Shown here one piece after another: positions 1-12,700 of a stretch of DNA of 64,000 nucleotides (positions within the stretch are counted from its first letter, which is position 1; each line of letters opens with the position of its first letter). The stretch is from an uncultured Saprospiraceae bacterium (GTDB taxonomy: Bacteria; Bacteroidota; Bacteroidia; Chitinophagales; Saprospiraceae): assembly GCA_937941765.1 (NCBI GenBank), contig CALDGQ010000037.1:1-64000 (forward strand), read 5' to 3'. The notes under the pieces were generated by a model. That model was not told the DNA's origin. It saw nothing but the letters and a program-made list of their open reading frames with translations, and searched no databases. The position numbers were made by a program, and so were the translations under genes.

Positions 1-1
1 A

Positions 2-3000
2 GTAGAATATGAAGTGTGTGATGATCAGACACCAGCAGCGTGTGAGACAGCAACATTATATTTAACTACATTGCCTAATAACACAACAATTGCAGAAGAT
101 GATATCAACCAGACACCACAAGATGTGCCTGTTGATGGAAACATTTTGACAAACGATACAGATGATGAAGGAGATGCGCAGACTGTACAAAGTGCAACAG
201 GTTTAGATGCTGCGGGCAATCCAATCAATATTCCAATTGATGGAACACCAACAGCAATCTATGACGAAAATGGTGTGTTAGCAGGAACAATTGCATTGAT
301 GCCTGATGGTTCTTACACTTACGATCCAGCGCCAGGTTATACTGGTTCTGTACCAGTGGAATATGTAGTAGTCGATTCAACTGGTGCAACAGATACGGCA
401 ACATTAGATATTGACGTAATTCCTACGGATGATCCAACACAAAACGATCCACCAGTAGCAAATGACGATACCAATACAACAGAAATGGATGTAAATGTGG
501 ACGGAAATGTAATCGATCCAAATGATACAGATCCTGACGGCGATCCATTGACCGTAACGTCAATCTTGGCGGATACAGACGGTGATGGAATCGTTGATGA
601 TCCAATGCCAGTAGGTACTCCGACACCAATTTACGGAACAGATTGCAATGGAAATACAGTGTTAGCAGGTGAGATGATGTTGAATACAAATGGAACTTAT
701 ACTTTTGATCCAGAACCAACGTTCAAAGGAGAAGTACCAGTTGATTACACAATCGAAGATCCATCAGGTCTTTCTGATGATGCAACTTTGACAATTACTA
801 TCGAACCAGATAATGGCAACGCGACTTACGCAAATGATGATTCGAATGTAGGTCCACAAGGAGATACGCAAACTGGAAATGTGATCACCAACGATAATGA
901 TCCAGAAGGAAATCCACAAATGATTACAGGTGGAACAACAGCTGATGGAACACCAATTGTACCAGGAACACCAGTAACTTTACCAAGTGGTGGTACTTTG
1001 ACATTGAATCCTGATGGAAGTTACGATTATATTCCTGATCCTAATTTTGTAGGAACGGAAGTAGTAGAATATGAAGTGTGTGATGATCAAAATCCGGCGG
1101 CTTGTGAGATCGCAACATTGTATTTAACAACATTACCGGTTAATACAATTGAGGCAACAGATGATTTCTCAAATACACCATTTGATACACCATTAGTATC
1201 GAATGTAAGCACAAACGATTTAGATCCGGAAGGAGATAATGTAACATTTGCTTTGGATACACCAATGCCAGCATCTGAAGGAACTGTAACAATGAATCCA
1301 GATGGAAGTTACACCTTCACGCCAGCACCAGGATTTTCTGGAGAGACTTCATTTACTTATGAAGTTTGTGATGATGGAACGCCAATGATGTGTACAATTG
1401 CAACAGCTTATATAGAAGTATTGCCACCAGTTGATCCTGAAAATCCAATCGTGATTGCTAATCCAGATGCAAATACAGTGGAAGAAGGACAAACAGCAAC
1501 CGGTGATATCATGGCAAATGATTTAGACCCTGATGTAATTAATCCTATGGTAACAAATCCACCAACAAATACACCAGTCAGTGGTGTAGATGAAGATGGA
1601 AATCCTGTTGCAAATGCAGGAACATTGACAATCAATCCTGATGGAACTTACACCTTTATACCTGAACCTGGATTTACTGGAAAGGTAACACAACCATACA
1701 CAATTTGTGGTGCTAGTACTCCAGTAGCTTGCGATAATAGTGAATTAATTATCTGTGTGATTCCAGATGAAGGTAACACTACATTTGCAAATGATGATGC
1801 AATGTTGACAGATGCTGGTGTTTCGCAAAGTGATGACTTATTGACCAACGATACAGATGGAGAAGGAGACCCGCAGACAGTATGCGGATTTGAAATCGAT
1901 ACGGATGGTGATGGAGTTGCAGATGTAACAGGCACGATTGGCACACCAATTACAGTCGGAGGAATGAATGATATGGGTGTATTTACTGCCAATGCAGGAA
2001 GCCTTATAATCAATACTGATGGAACTTACACCTTTGATCCAACAATTGGATTTGTAGGGAATGTGTCCTTGCCTTATTCAACTTGTGATGATGGATCCGC
2101 AATAGATGATGCAACATTGGATATCACCGTAGTTGATGTGCAAAGAGATTATGGAGATGCGCCAGCAAACTATCCAATTGCATATCACCGAGCTATGACA
2201 GATTCGGACGGTGATAATGTGTTAGATGGTGCAACAGATGTTTGGTTAGGTACCGGAACTGATTTTGAAACATCACAACAATTTAGTGGCTCTGCAACTG
2301 GAGATTCTAATGATGATGCAATTTCCTTTGGACCAAATCCAGGACAATTTCCATTATCAGCAACACCAGGAGCTACGTTTAACTTAGATATTACTGTAAA
2401 TTCTAGTGGACCTGATATGGTATTTTTCGGTCTTTGGATAGATTGGGACAATGATGGAATCTTTGAAGAATTCCACCAAGGTTCACAGGCAACTTCAAGT
2501 CCTGCAACGACAACAGTTATTATAACAACACCAACAACTGCTGGTACAACTCCAGTAAATGTTAGACTACGTGCGGATGATGATCTATTATTGGAACCAG
2601 ATTTTGAGGGTGGAAAAACAAACGGTGAAGTAGAAGATTATCAAGCATTAGTAGTATTACCTATTGAGTTGACTTCTTTTGAAGGGATGGCAAATGATTG
2701 TGATGTTGAATTAAAATGGACTGCAGAATCAGAAAAAGATTTCAGTCACTTCGAAATTGAAAGAAGTGAATCGGAAAACGACTTCAAATTAATTGAAGCA
2801 ATGAATCCAATTGAGTCAGATAATTTTGAAAAGCATTACACGTTCTTTGACAAAAATGCCAAAACAAGAAATTATTATAGATTGAAAATGGTTGACTTGG
2901 ATGGTTCTTTTGAATATTCAAACGTGATTATTGTTGAAACAGATTGTACTGAAGAACAGAGCGCTTTAAAGTTGTTTCCGAATCCAATTGGATTAGATCA

Positions 3001-3226
3001 AACTACTTTGAATGTTGAGTTTAGAAGTAGAATTGAAAGAGTTTCATTGATTTCAGTAGTTGATCAACTTGGTGCATTTAGATTAAAATTCCCTATAGAA
3101 GTTGTTGAAGGCAACAATAATTTAAATGTTGATATCTCTAATTTGCCTTCAGGTATTTATACTTTACAAATCGAATCCGAAACTGGAAAGATATTAAGCA
3201 AGCAGTTTGCTAAAATAAGACAGTAA
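2..3226 (+). CDS. T9SS-secreted Ig/cadherin-like repeat protein with GEVED domain (5'-truncated)
   Basis: The reading frame is open at the left edge, so the true start and signal peptide lie upstream; the GTG at 14 is inside a repeat and is not a start. About six tandem Ig/cadherin-like repeats of roughly 100-130 aa are visible. Each opens with an 'ANDD'-like motif, has an 'N-D-x-D-x-(E/D)-G-D' calcium-type loop, and closes on 'DGSYTYxPxPGFxG'. They are followed by a GEVED domain ending in GEVEDY (about residues 715-880), a FnIII-like segment (about 885-980, 'LPIELTSFEG', 'LKWTAESEKDFSHFEIERS') and a T9SS type A sorting domain beginning at LKLFPNP and ending the protein. Known of the families: such repeats form long extracellular stalks, and the sorting domain directs export across the outer membrane and surface attachment or release. 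Adhesion or matrix function is inference. A hairpin terminator follows. Confidence 0.88.
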   Translation, partial: VEYEVCDDQTPAACETATLYLTTLPNNTTIAEDDINQTPQDVPVDGNILTNDTDDEGDAQTVQSATGLDAAGNPINIPIDGTPTAIYDENGVLAGTIALMPDGSYTYDPAPGYTGSVPVEYVVVDSTGATDTATLDIDVIPTDDPTQNDPPVANDDTNTTEMDVNVDGNVIDPNDTDPDGDPLTVTSILADTDGDGIVDDPMPVGTPTPIYGTDCNGNTVLAGEMMLNTNGTYTFDPEPTFKGEVPVDYTIEDPSGLSDDATLTITIEPDNGNATYANDDSNVGPQGDTQTGNVITNDNDPEGNPQMITGGTTADGTPIVPGTPVTLPSGGTLTLNPDGSYDYIPDPNFVGTEVVEYEVCDDQNPAACEIATLYLTTLPVNTIEATDDFSNTPFDTPLVSNVSTNDLDPEGDNVTFALDTPMPASEGTVTMNPDGSYTFTPAPGFSGETSFTYEVCDDGTPMMCTIATAYIEVLPPVDPENPIVIANPDANTVEEGQTATGDIMANDLDPDVINPMVTNPPTNTPVSGVDEDGNPVANAGTLTINPDGTYTFIPEPGFTGKVTQPYTICGASTPVACDNSELIICVIPDEGNTTFANDDAMLTDAGVSQSDDLLTNDTDGEGDPQTVCGFEIDTDGDGVADVTGTIGTPITVGGMNDMGVFTANAGSLIINTDGTYTFDPTIGFVGNVSLPYSTCDDGSAIDDATLDITVVDVQRDYGDAPANYPIAYHRAMTDSDGDNVLDGATDVWLGTGTDFETSQQFSGSATGDSNDDAISFGPNPGQFPLSATPGATFNLDITVNSSGPDMVFFGLWIDWDNDGIFEEFHQGSQATSSPATTTVIITTPTTAGTTPVNVRLRADDDLLLEPDFEGGKTNGEVEDYQALVVLPIELTSFEGMANDCDVELKWTAESEKDFSHFEIERSESENDFKLIEAMNPIESDNFEKHYTFFDKNAKTRNYYRLKMVDLDGSFEYSNVIIVETDCTEEQSALKLFPNPIGLDQTTLNVEFRSRIERVSLISVVDQLGAFRLKFPIEVVEGNNNLNVDISNLPSGIYTLQIESETGKILSKQFAKIRQ

Positions 3227-3251
3227 GTTTTGAATTTTTAAAAATAGTAAC

Positions 3252-3290
3252 ACCTCATTTCATTAATTTGAAGTGAGGTTTCTTTATTTT
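3252..3290 (+). terminator. Rho-independent terminator after the first giant gene
   Basis: A 10-bp stem (ACCTCATTTC at 3252-3261 with GAAGTGAGGT at 3270-3279, one G:T pair) is followed by a T-rich tract. It lies 26 nt after the stop codon. Almost the same stem occurs after the fourth giant gene at 35527-35552. Confidence 0.8.
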
Positions 3291-3304
3291 TTAGTTCATC
3301 AGGA

Positions 3305-3311
3305 TGTCACA
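3305..3311 (+). promoter_or_regulatory. TGTCACA heptamer upstream of giant gene 2
   Basis: One of six same-strand TGTCACA copies found in the intergenic regions before the four hexad genes, here about 440 nt before the chosen start. A TATGTA-type motif follows about 57 nt downstream. Function as an operator is inference. Confidence 0.35.
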
Positions 3312-3700
3312 ATCATTTTATCAATGTTTTAATATAAATATCGCAACTACATCTAAAAACATTATGTAATCATCTCAAAGGCAATAAAATAGGAAGAACT
3401 TCAAATTCATAAGTCCCGCAAAGTAAATATTGATTCCTTTCAATTAATTCTGATTTCTAATCATCTTGATAGTCACGCTTACTATCAAATTCTTGGATTT
3501 TCGTAGTAATCAAGTACGGATTTTGGTAAGCATAAAGAGATAGAAAACCAATTTGGTTTGAAATCATATTATGCCCCATGAAACATTCCTGATAATGTTA
3601 TAACTCCAAAAAACATCCATTCAGAAATTTTCATACAACTTATTAGAATAAATCATTTTCGCTGTTGCTAAAAGTAAGCATCAGTTGAAAATTTATCTGT

Positions 3701-3711
3701 TACGATTTGTA
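3701..3711 (+). promoter_or_regulatory. Candidate promoter element TACGATTTGTA
   Basis: The 11-mer TACGATTTGTA lies 47 nt upstream of the ATG at 3748. It is identical to an 11-mer at 23977, upstream of the paralogous giant gene 4. TACGATTTG resembles the Bacteroidota -7 box TAnnTTTG with one extra base. Conservation in front of two paralogous genes supports a promoter, but it is not proven. Confidence 0.35.
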
Positions 3712-3747
3712 GCAAGAAATATATTTTTTAAATTATTCAAAGTAGTT

Positions 3748-6700
3748 ATGAGAAACAATTTACAAATTTACATTAGGGAGTTTAATGTTATATCGAGATT
3801 GAATTTAATCACTTTATGCGCATTAATGTCTTTCTTATTTTCAACATCTTTGTCGGCGCAGTGTCCTGATGTTGAAATTATTCCCTTACAAGATGTACCC
3901 GGTTATCCTCAATTTGATCAAGTCAATTTATGTGGTGATGCTGATACTTTATCTTTTATCATTTATTCTGGTGATCCTGGAAGAATAGTAGGGTGTGAAC
4001 TTCAATTAAACTTACCAGCAGGTTTGGAATACGGCGGATTTGAATTCGCCACTTTTGGTGGTACTTCCGTTATCAACACAAATCCTGATGCATGTAACCC
4101 ACAATTCATTGTGGATGATTTTCAAGCGGATAGTTTGGTAGTTGTCAACGTTGGTGTAAAGGCCAACTGTGAAGTTGATTTGAATAATATGCTTCAAATC
4201 GAATATGAATTCAGCTATAACTTTATAGATTCACTAAATAATCTAACAACTTGTAGTGAAACTGTTTTAATTGATAATGAATATAATGCTGGGGTGAAAA
4301 CTCCAGTTTTAAACTTGTTATCCGAATTCACTCCTCAAGAAGTAGATATTATGGTGTTAGGAGATGAATATTGTCAAACAATTAATATTTCTCAAGATGG
4401 TTTGTCATCTACATTAGATGAATTCTTATTTGAAATAATTGGTTTGGATTTGAGTAGTTCGATTAATATTAATTCAATTACTGCAAATGGTGCGCATGCT
4501 GTTACTCATACATATGATGCAGCTACCATGACGACCACTGCTCCGATTACAAGTGCAATGTTTGTTGGAAATGGGATTCCCGGACCAGATGATACTCAAT
4601 TTAATACCAATGAGATTCTTGCATTAGAGATCTGTTATCAGGTAGATGTCTGTCCTGACATTACATCGGCAATATTCAATTATAGAGCTTCTTATGGTTG
4701 TAATGATGAAGAGTGTGCAAACTCTATGAAAACAAATGCTTTAAATATAGTTCCAACAGGTTCGTTGATGCCTACAGCTACCACTGCTTTGGTTTCGGCT
4801 CCAACATTATGTGGAGCGGATGGCGAAATTGCATTAACGATAACAAATCCTAACCCAGTCGGGGATTCTAATAAATACACTGATTTAATAGTTGGATTCG
4901 AAACATGCGAAAAAGCAAATTTAGATATAACACAATTAATGATTGGCGGAATTGCTATGCCAGTCAATACTTTTGGGTGGATTAATGATGACTTAAATAT
5001 TGATTTCACAGCATTGGCTGTAGGAAATGATATTGATGGTCCAGGTGGTTTAGAAGATTTAGACGGAGATGGCGTGTTTGATGATATTCCAGCAGGAACA
5101 ACAATTTCATTATCAGTTTTTCTAGGAACAGTTTGTGGAACCGGTGAGTCAGATCCAGAATCATGTCCAGCTAATAATTGTTCGTTTTCTCAATTTTATG
5201 TAAATGCTAAGACGAATTGTGGAGTAGCATTTAGTGAGTATCCTTCCGGTCTTGCAGATATGAACATTATCTACGGACCGACAGCAATTAGCAATCCAAA
5301 CGAATATGCGATTCCAATCGGAGATCCAACAACAGCAGGTTACGATTTTGAGCAATTTGGAACGCCTGGAGCTAAAACTCAAGAGATTGAATTCTGTTAT
5401 GATTTTACGACTGAAAACTTTAATGGTTGTACTACGGGAGATATTGCATTGCAAATTACTTTCGATGGTGCGCCAGGATATATTTACGACATTGATATCT
5501 TATCGGCTGAATTATCCGAAGATGGAGGAGCGACCTATACACAAACTGCAAATATCGCCACAGATACCAGTTGGTTGGCGATCAGTGATGAAAAGCGTCA
5601 GTTTACATTAGATTTAGGGTCAGATGCAACAAATGTTTGTTACAAGTATGTAATGGAAATGGATTCTTTATGGTGTCCACCACCAGCATTTTGGTTTGGT
5701 GCACAACAAGTAATTGAAACCTGTAACGATGCAGGTTGCGGAGCAGGAGGATGTGAAATTGTAAGAGCTTGTCGTACTGCGACATTTAGAGGTGATGCAG
5801 AAAAGCCAAATTGTGATTGTGTTTTGAAAGGAGATGTAAGAGATATGTACCGTAAAAATTACGGATTTACAGATGCTTCTTGTACAACACCAGTAACGAG
5901 AAATGATGTTACGATTGCAGATCAAAATAGATATTTACCAGGTGATACAATGATGTTGGATTACTACTACATTATCACAGATGACTATGCTGTAAACAAT
6001 TTAGAATTATCTCGACTGGCACTTGATTTATGGTTTACGGGATCAACAGGTTATCAATCGTCCATTCCTGCGATGGAGCTTTTTCCAAATCCAGAGCAAT
6101 CGGCTATCCTTGAATTTTCAGTAAATAAAGTAGGAACCAGCTATGCCAATAGACAAATCATAGACTTAGATCTTTTGAATGGTTGTAATGACGGAGGTTA
6201 CGGATTTAATCACTCTTTTGGAGATGTGCCTTGGGATGGAACCAAACATTCATGTAGTAATAGTAGTAATGATAATTACGATGGAACTATGCTGAGAGCC
6301 ACAATTTATAATTATAAAAAAGTTACAGATTGTGGTATATGGGCACCTGATGGAGGTGACTGTTTAGATGAATTTTTTGCCTATGCAAATTATGAAGCAG
6401 GAGATACGATTAATTTTACCTACCAGATCGAATTAATGAAAAACCCAAATAGGGTTGCGAGAGATGTAGCTGGTGTTACTCAAGTCGCACCATCACAAAA
6501 TCATACTATTAGCGTAACAGGTTATATTGACTTCTTAGATGAAAACGGACCAGCAAGTTGTATTACAAGATATGGAAGTGATTGTGCAGTCAATCCTGTA
6601 TTTTCAGGTACTTTACCAGGAGATATTAGCTCGCATTCTGAAGTTACTTTGGATAATTGTGGAGGATCAATAGAGCATAGTTTTTATTTAAATTCAGAGG

Positions 6701-9700
6701 TGCCATTAGATTGGTTTAATGATGAATTTAGGCCAGTTTATAATGTGACTGGAGTAAGAGATCCTTTGTATGCTCCAATGGTTTATTGTGGAAATTCGGA
6801 AATATTAAATTATAACAATGGAGTTTCAAGTTCGATTGCAATAGCTCCAGATTCATCGGCAAATTTATTTTGTGTACCTGTAACTGGATATGCAAATGAT
6901 TTATGTGCAATTGAAAGTGGTAATTCAGCTGAGCTCTCTTGGGATCCAGCAAAAGCTGGAGCCAAAGCATTGGGACTTGGAAACGTTGGGATGGATTCGA
7001 TGAAACTAAAATATGACTTTTGCTTAATTTGCCCAGATGCAATTAGTGCAACAGACTATCAAATATTCTATGATTATTCAGATCTTTCATCACAGAGTTT
7101 CGATTATGCTTGTCTTACATGCGCAAATAATGCTGGACAAATTTGTACTGATTTAGGTTATTCTAGTGGTGAAGTTTGGGCGCAAGATATTGTAGACAGT
7201 ATGTTTCATGTCATGAATGTTCAAGGACCGAATGTAGGTATTGTGGATACAAGAACACCTTTGCAAAATGTAAGTGCAGCGTTAGGTGCTGGAGCAGGAG
7301 CGCTCATAGCATCAGCAGTGCCAGCAGTCAGTGAAGAAATTCAAGCAATTGATATTTGCAATCCTAATACAGGTGATCCAGCTACTGGTGTAGCGGCATC
7401 GGTTACAATCCCAGTAAGTGTTGCTTTAGTAGATGTTTACTCCGATTTGGCAGGAACAGTATTAACAACTACACTTGTTTCTGATGATGGCATTAACAAA
7501 ACTTATAGTGTTGATTTAGGGATTACTACATTAGCAGCATCGGCATGCACAACAATTTATGTCGGAACTACTATGTTATTTTGTCCGACTTCTGAAGAAC
7601 CGCCAGCTGAAGTTTGTGTAGCCGGAGTTAGCGGGTGTGCACCTTTGGAAGTAATAGCGGCATTAAGTGCAGCTTCAGGTTGCGGATCTAATGAAGTTTG
7701 TTATGTTTATATTACAGGGGAAGTTGGGTTGCAAACAGAATGGTTTGATCATCCAACAGATCCATCTTTATGTGAAGAAATGACTTTAAGTGTACGTGTG
7801 AAAAATGTAAAGGAAACAACCTTACTTGATATCTTGAGTTCATTTGAAGTACCTCCAGGTATGACTGTTGTTGCCAATTCTTGGGAAGTAGCTTATCCTG
7901 GTGGTCCAACTACTTTTGGAACTTGGACTACTGTACCAGATCCTGATATTGTGTCAGGAAATACATACAGTTATTCTGATGATAATATTTGGAGTGTGCC
8001 AGCTGGAACTCCAATACATACAACTGGATTAGAAGGAATTAGTGTTGCAAATGCAACCGCTGATAACAATAAAGTTGCATTTAGATTTAAAGTAACAACT
8101 AATTGTGATGAATTCCTTTCAGGTTCGATGGTGAAAACCGAAACAACAGCTGCTAACCCATGTGAAGAAGATGTGATAACAACTGGAAACACAAGCTCTC
8201 CAGGAATTATTATTGATGGAGCAGACCCAGCTGAAAATGCACAGTTGATTGTTTTAGCAGATCCGAAAGAATTGAACTGCAATGCAACCAATAACACTTT
8301 TGGGTTGACCGCAATTAATACCAGTGCATATCCAACATCCAATGATGTAACGACTTGTATAACCATTCCAGCAGGATTGACTTTTGTACCAAATTCGGTC
8401 AACGTTGTTCAGCCAGTTGGTTATACGATAATGAATACGACATCAACACAAATCGGTGATAAATTGGAGGTATGTTTTGATACGCCACTTATTGGTGTTT
8501 CTCAATCTATGAAGGTGACATTTGATGCTGCGGTTGATCAAACAATGGAATGTGGCGAAGTGAAAGTCGGTGTTGATATTAAAAGTAGGGTACAGTCCGT
8601 TACCTGTAATCCTGGTCCACCAACTTCATGTGATGTGTTTGTTCAAAACAGTGTAAACCCGGAAATTACTTTAACCATTCAGCCACCTTTTATTGCTGAA
8701 AACTGGGAAGTATTTACAGAATGTGCAACAGGCGGAAATGTGAGTTTAGCTTATTCATATGACATCAACCACAATGGTCCAGATGCAATGAACCAAGCAT
8801 ACACAGTTGAAGTGTACAAAGACATAAATGGTGATGCAATAATAAACACTGCTATCGATCAATTGCTTGTTTCTGATGCTGGAACATTCTCAGTAGTTAA
8901 TGGTGCAATGGTAACTGTTTCAGGTTCAATTGATATCGCAAATGAAGATTCTTGTCCTATAATGATGCAAGTGTCATATGGATCATCATGTGCTTGTGAT
9001 ACACAAGAAGCTTACTTTGATGATATTAAATTAAAAGCTTTAAGTGAATACACAGAGCCGATTTCAATGTGTCCAGGAGATTGTATTGATATCGAAATTT
9101 GTGATTTCGTATCCGTTACTGGTGATTCAATACCTTCGGCAACAAGTGCTGTTTATGCATTTTCAATTGACCATAGCAAAGGTAATTCATATACCGTCCC
9201 AACACCAAACGGTATGGCAGGTCTCAATTATGCTGGATTTAATGACGGTAGTATACTTGACACAGAAACAAATATGTTGTTTCCGGAACAATCATGGAAT
9301 GAGAGTGGGTGGATTGTTGCAAATTTTGGAAAGCCTCATAATGTTACGCAAATCACAATTGGTGCTGGACACGTTTCAGGATGGACTTTTGCAGCAGGAT
9401 TGGCAGTTTATAAAAGTACTCCATATGAACTCCAATATTCTCATGATGGAAATACATGGACAGACTCAGGGCTGAACTTTAGTGGTGGATCTGATAATGT
9501 ATTGTTAGATGTACTTCCATTGCCTGTTCCGATTGCTGCACAATATTGGAGAATGTCAAGTATTGGTACATGGAATTGGGGTGTCGGAGAATGGAGTTTT
9601 CAAGGAGAATCAGTACCGTTCATAGAAACACAACCAATATCTCAAGTGGGGAGCACCGTAACAATTTGCTTGCCTGATGATGTTGGAATAGATATTCCTT

Positions 9701-12700
9701 GGCCAGTAACATTCACAACAGGTACCGGTTCGTGTATGGTGAGTGAAGTGTTAGAAATTTGGAATACAGGAGCAGATCGAGTTACTCTTGGAGATGATTT
9801 AGTTATCTGCGGAGATGAATGTCTTGACCTTGAAGTGGAGTTGGAAGGAAACGGAGACTTGAATGGTGCAACGTATGTTTGGACACCAACAACCGGACTA
9901 TCTGATCCAACAATTGCAGACCCTGAAGTTTGTAATTTGACGGCTGATATCACCTACATTGTCGATGTTACTTTGCCAGGTGGATGTGTGAAATCTGATA
10001 CCATATTTGTAGATCATCAAATGACACCTACACCAACACCACCAACATTCGCAGAAATTTGTGCGAATAGTGGCGGAACACTTGAAGCAGTTCCAGGTTA
10101 CGCAGAATACACTTGGTTTGAAGTTATTGGTACTTCAGAAATTCAAGTGGCCATAACAATGGTGAATACTTACGACGTATTATATCCTGGAATTTATATT
10201 TACAAAGCATACGACGGTATTTCTCCTTGTCCAATTGCGATTGGTGAAATCCAAGCAGTAGAAATAAGTTGTGAATACAACATCGGAAACTACATCTGGT
10301 TAGACGAAGACGGAGACGGCGATCAAGACGCTGGCGAAGCTGGAATCGGTGGTGTAACCGTTTACTTGACAGATGACAATGGTGTAGTAATAGATTCAAC
10401 AGTTACCGATTTCAATGGTGGTTATTTATTTGAAGGAGTTGCTCCAGGTGACTACACAGTTTCAGTAAATCCTACGACTTTGCCTACAGGTTTAGATAAT
10501 GAAACATTTGATTTAGACGGGAATGTGGATGGTTCTACTCCAGTTACAATTGTTGATGAAGACAATTTAGATATTGATTTCGGATACAACTACGCACCAC
10601 CAGCGGATACCAATAATCCAGCAGCTTCTTTAGGAGCAATTGGAGACTTTATCTGGAGTGATGCAAATGGTGATGGCGTACAAGATCCAGGAGAACCAGG
10701 AATTGGCGGAGTTGTAGTCAATTTGTTAGATGATACAGGTGCAATAATCGCAACTACAACAACAGATGCAAGTGGTCACTATATTTTCGACGACTTACCA
10801 GCAGGTGTATATAGTGTTGAAGTAGATGATTCTACTTTACCATCTAATTTTGTAACAACCCCAACAGGAGATCCTGATGGAGATGCAGACAATATCAGTG
10901 AGCCGATCGTTTTGGCTCCAGGAGATGTATTCTTGGGAATGGACTTCGGTTACAATGATCCAAACGCATACAATATTGGAGATCAAATTTTCTTAGATAC
11001 CAATGCAGACGGTGTAGAAGATGCAGGGGAGCCAGGAATAGAAGGTGTAACTGTGGCATTGTTTGCAGATACAAATGGAAATGGAGTGTTAGATCCAGGA
11101 GAATTACCTATTGCAACGACAACAACAGATGAAAATGGAAATTATTTATTCCCAGGAGTAAGTGATGGAGATTACATTGTTGTAGTTACAGATACAGATA
11201 ATGTTTTAGATGAATTATATAACACAGCAGACCCGGATGGTGGTATGGATGAAGTCTCAGCAGTTACGATTGCTGGAGCAGATGACTTAGACCAAGACTT
11301 TGGTTACACACCAGAAGGACATGACCCAGGAGATGGAATGTTAGGTGACTTTATTTTCTTAGATGTCAACGGAGATGGAACACAAGATCCAGGGGACTCA
11401 GGTTTAGAAGGAGTAGTTATTAATTTGTATGATGGAATGGGCAATTTAATTGCAACTACCACGACAGACGAAAATGGACAATACCTATTCGGTGGACTTG
11501 ATGCAGATACTTATACTATTGAAGTAGATCCAACATCTTTACCTAACGGAGGAGCTGGAATTTCACAAAGTGTAGACCCAGATGGTACGAGTGACAACAC
11601 GTCTACTAATACTTTAGCTCAAGGAGAAGTGAACTTAGATCAAGACTTCGGATATGAAGCAGATACACCAAATACCATCGGAGGAACGATCTGGGAAGAT
11701 GTAGACGCAAATGGAACATTAGATGATACCGCAATCTTATTCGAAGGTGTAACCGTAGTGTTATATGACGATCAAGGAAATGTTGTGGCAACAACCGTAA
11801 CCGACGCAAATGGTGATTACTCTTTTGAAGGATTACCAGACGGAACTTACACGGTTGATGTTACTGATGATGCCAATATATTAGGCGACTACTGGAAATC
11901 AGAAGGAACCAATCCTGGAGCGGATAATAATTCGCAAATGGATACCAATACAGTTTCAGTGTCAGGTGGATCAACAGATACTACCTCTGACTTCGGTTAC
12001 TATACGGATGGAGCTTCTTTAGGAAACTTCGTTTGGAGTGATGACAACAATGACGGAATTCAAGATGCAGGAGAAGCAGGAATCGAAGGAGTTGTAGTAA
12101 CATTGGATATTACCTATCCTGATGGAACAGTAGTAACTTTGACAGATACAACAGATGTAGATGGTCACTACAGTTTCGACAACTTATTGTTAGATGAAGA
12201 CTATAATACTGGTGGTGGAGCAACAATGCCAACTTTTGAGTTAAGCGCAGCAACACCAGCTGATTACATGCCAACCGTAATTGATGCCAACGCGAATGCA
12301 AATGACTTGGCAGACAGCGAAGATCCAGCAGGTACTACAGCGAACCCTACACAGGGATCGGATGATACGACGACCAATGCAGATCCAACCATGGAATCAC
12401 CAGAAGCATCTTATGACTTTGGATTTTCTCCAAATGTTGGTTATGCAATCGGAAATTACATCTGGTTGGATGAAGATGGCGATGGTGATCAAGATGCTGG
12501 TGAAAATGGAATCGGTGGAGTCCTAGTTGAATTGCTTGATGATACAGGAGCAGTGATTGCTACTACTTATACAGATGCAAATGGAGGATACTTATTTGAA
12601 GATATCGCACCAGGTGATTATACGGTAATAGTTGATTCAACTACATTACCAGCAGGGTTAGATAACCAAACATTTGATTTAGATTCAATTTTAGATCACT

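Larger units (their letters stand above)
3227..3747. other. Intergenic region between giant genes 1 and 2
   Basis: This 521-bp AT-rich spacer contains the terminator of the upstream gene, one TGTCACA heptamer at 3305 and a promoter-like TACGATTTGTA at 3701. No credible coding region was seen; an in-frame extension of the downstream gene to a TTG at 3685 is rejected because it lies upstream of the putative promoter. Confidence 0.6.

Noticed and set aside
3685..3747. N-terminal extension of giant gene 2 to a TTG
   Set aside because: The extension covers the TACGATTTGTA promoter-like element and adds residues before an already complete signal peptide.
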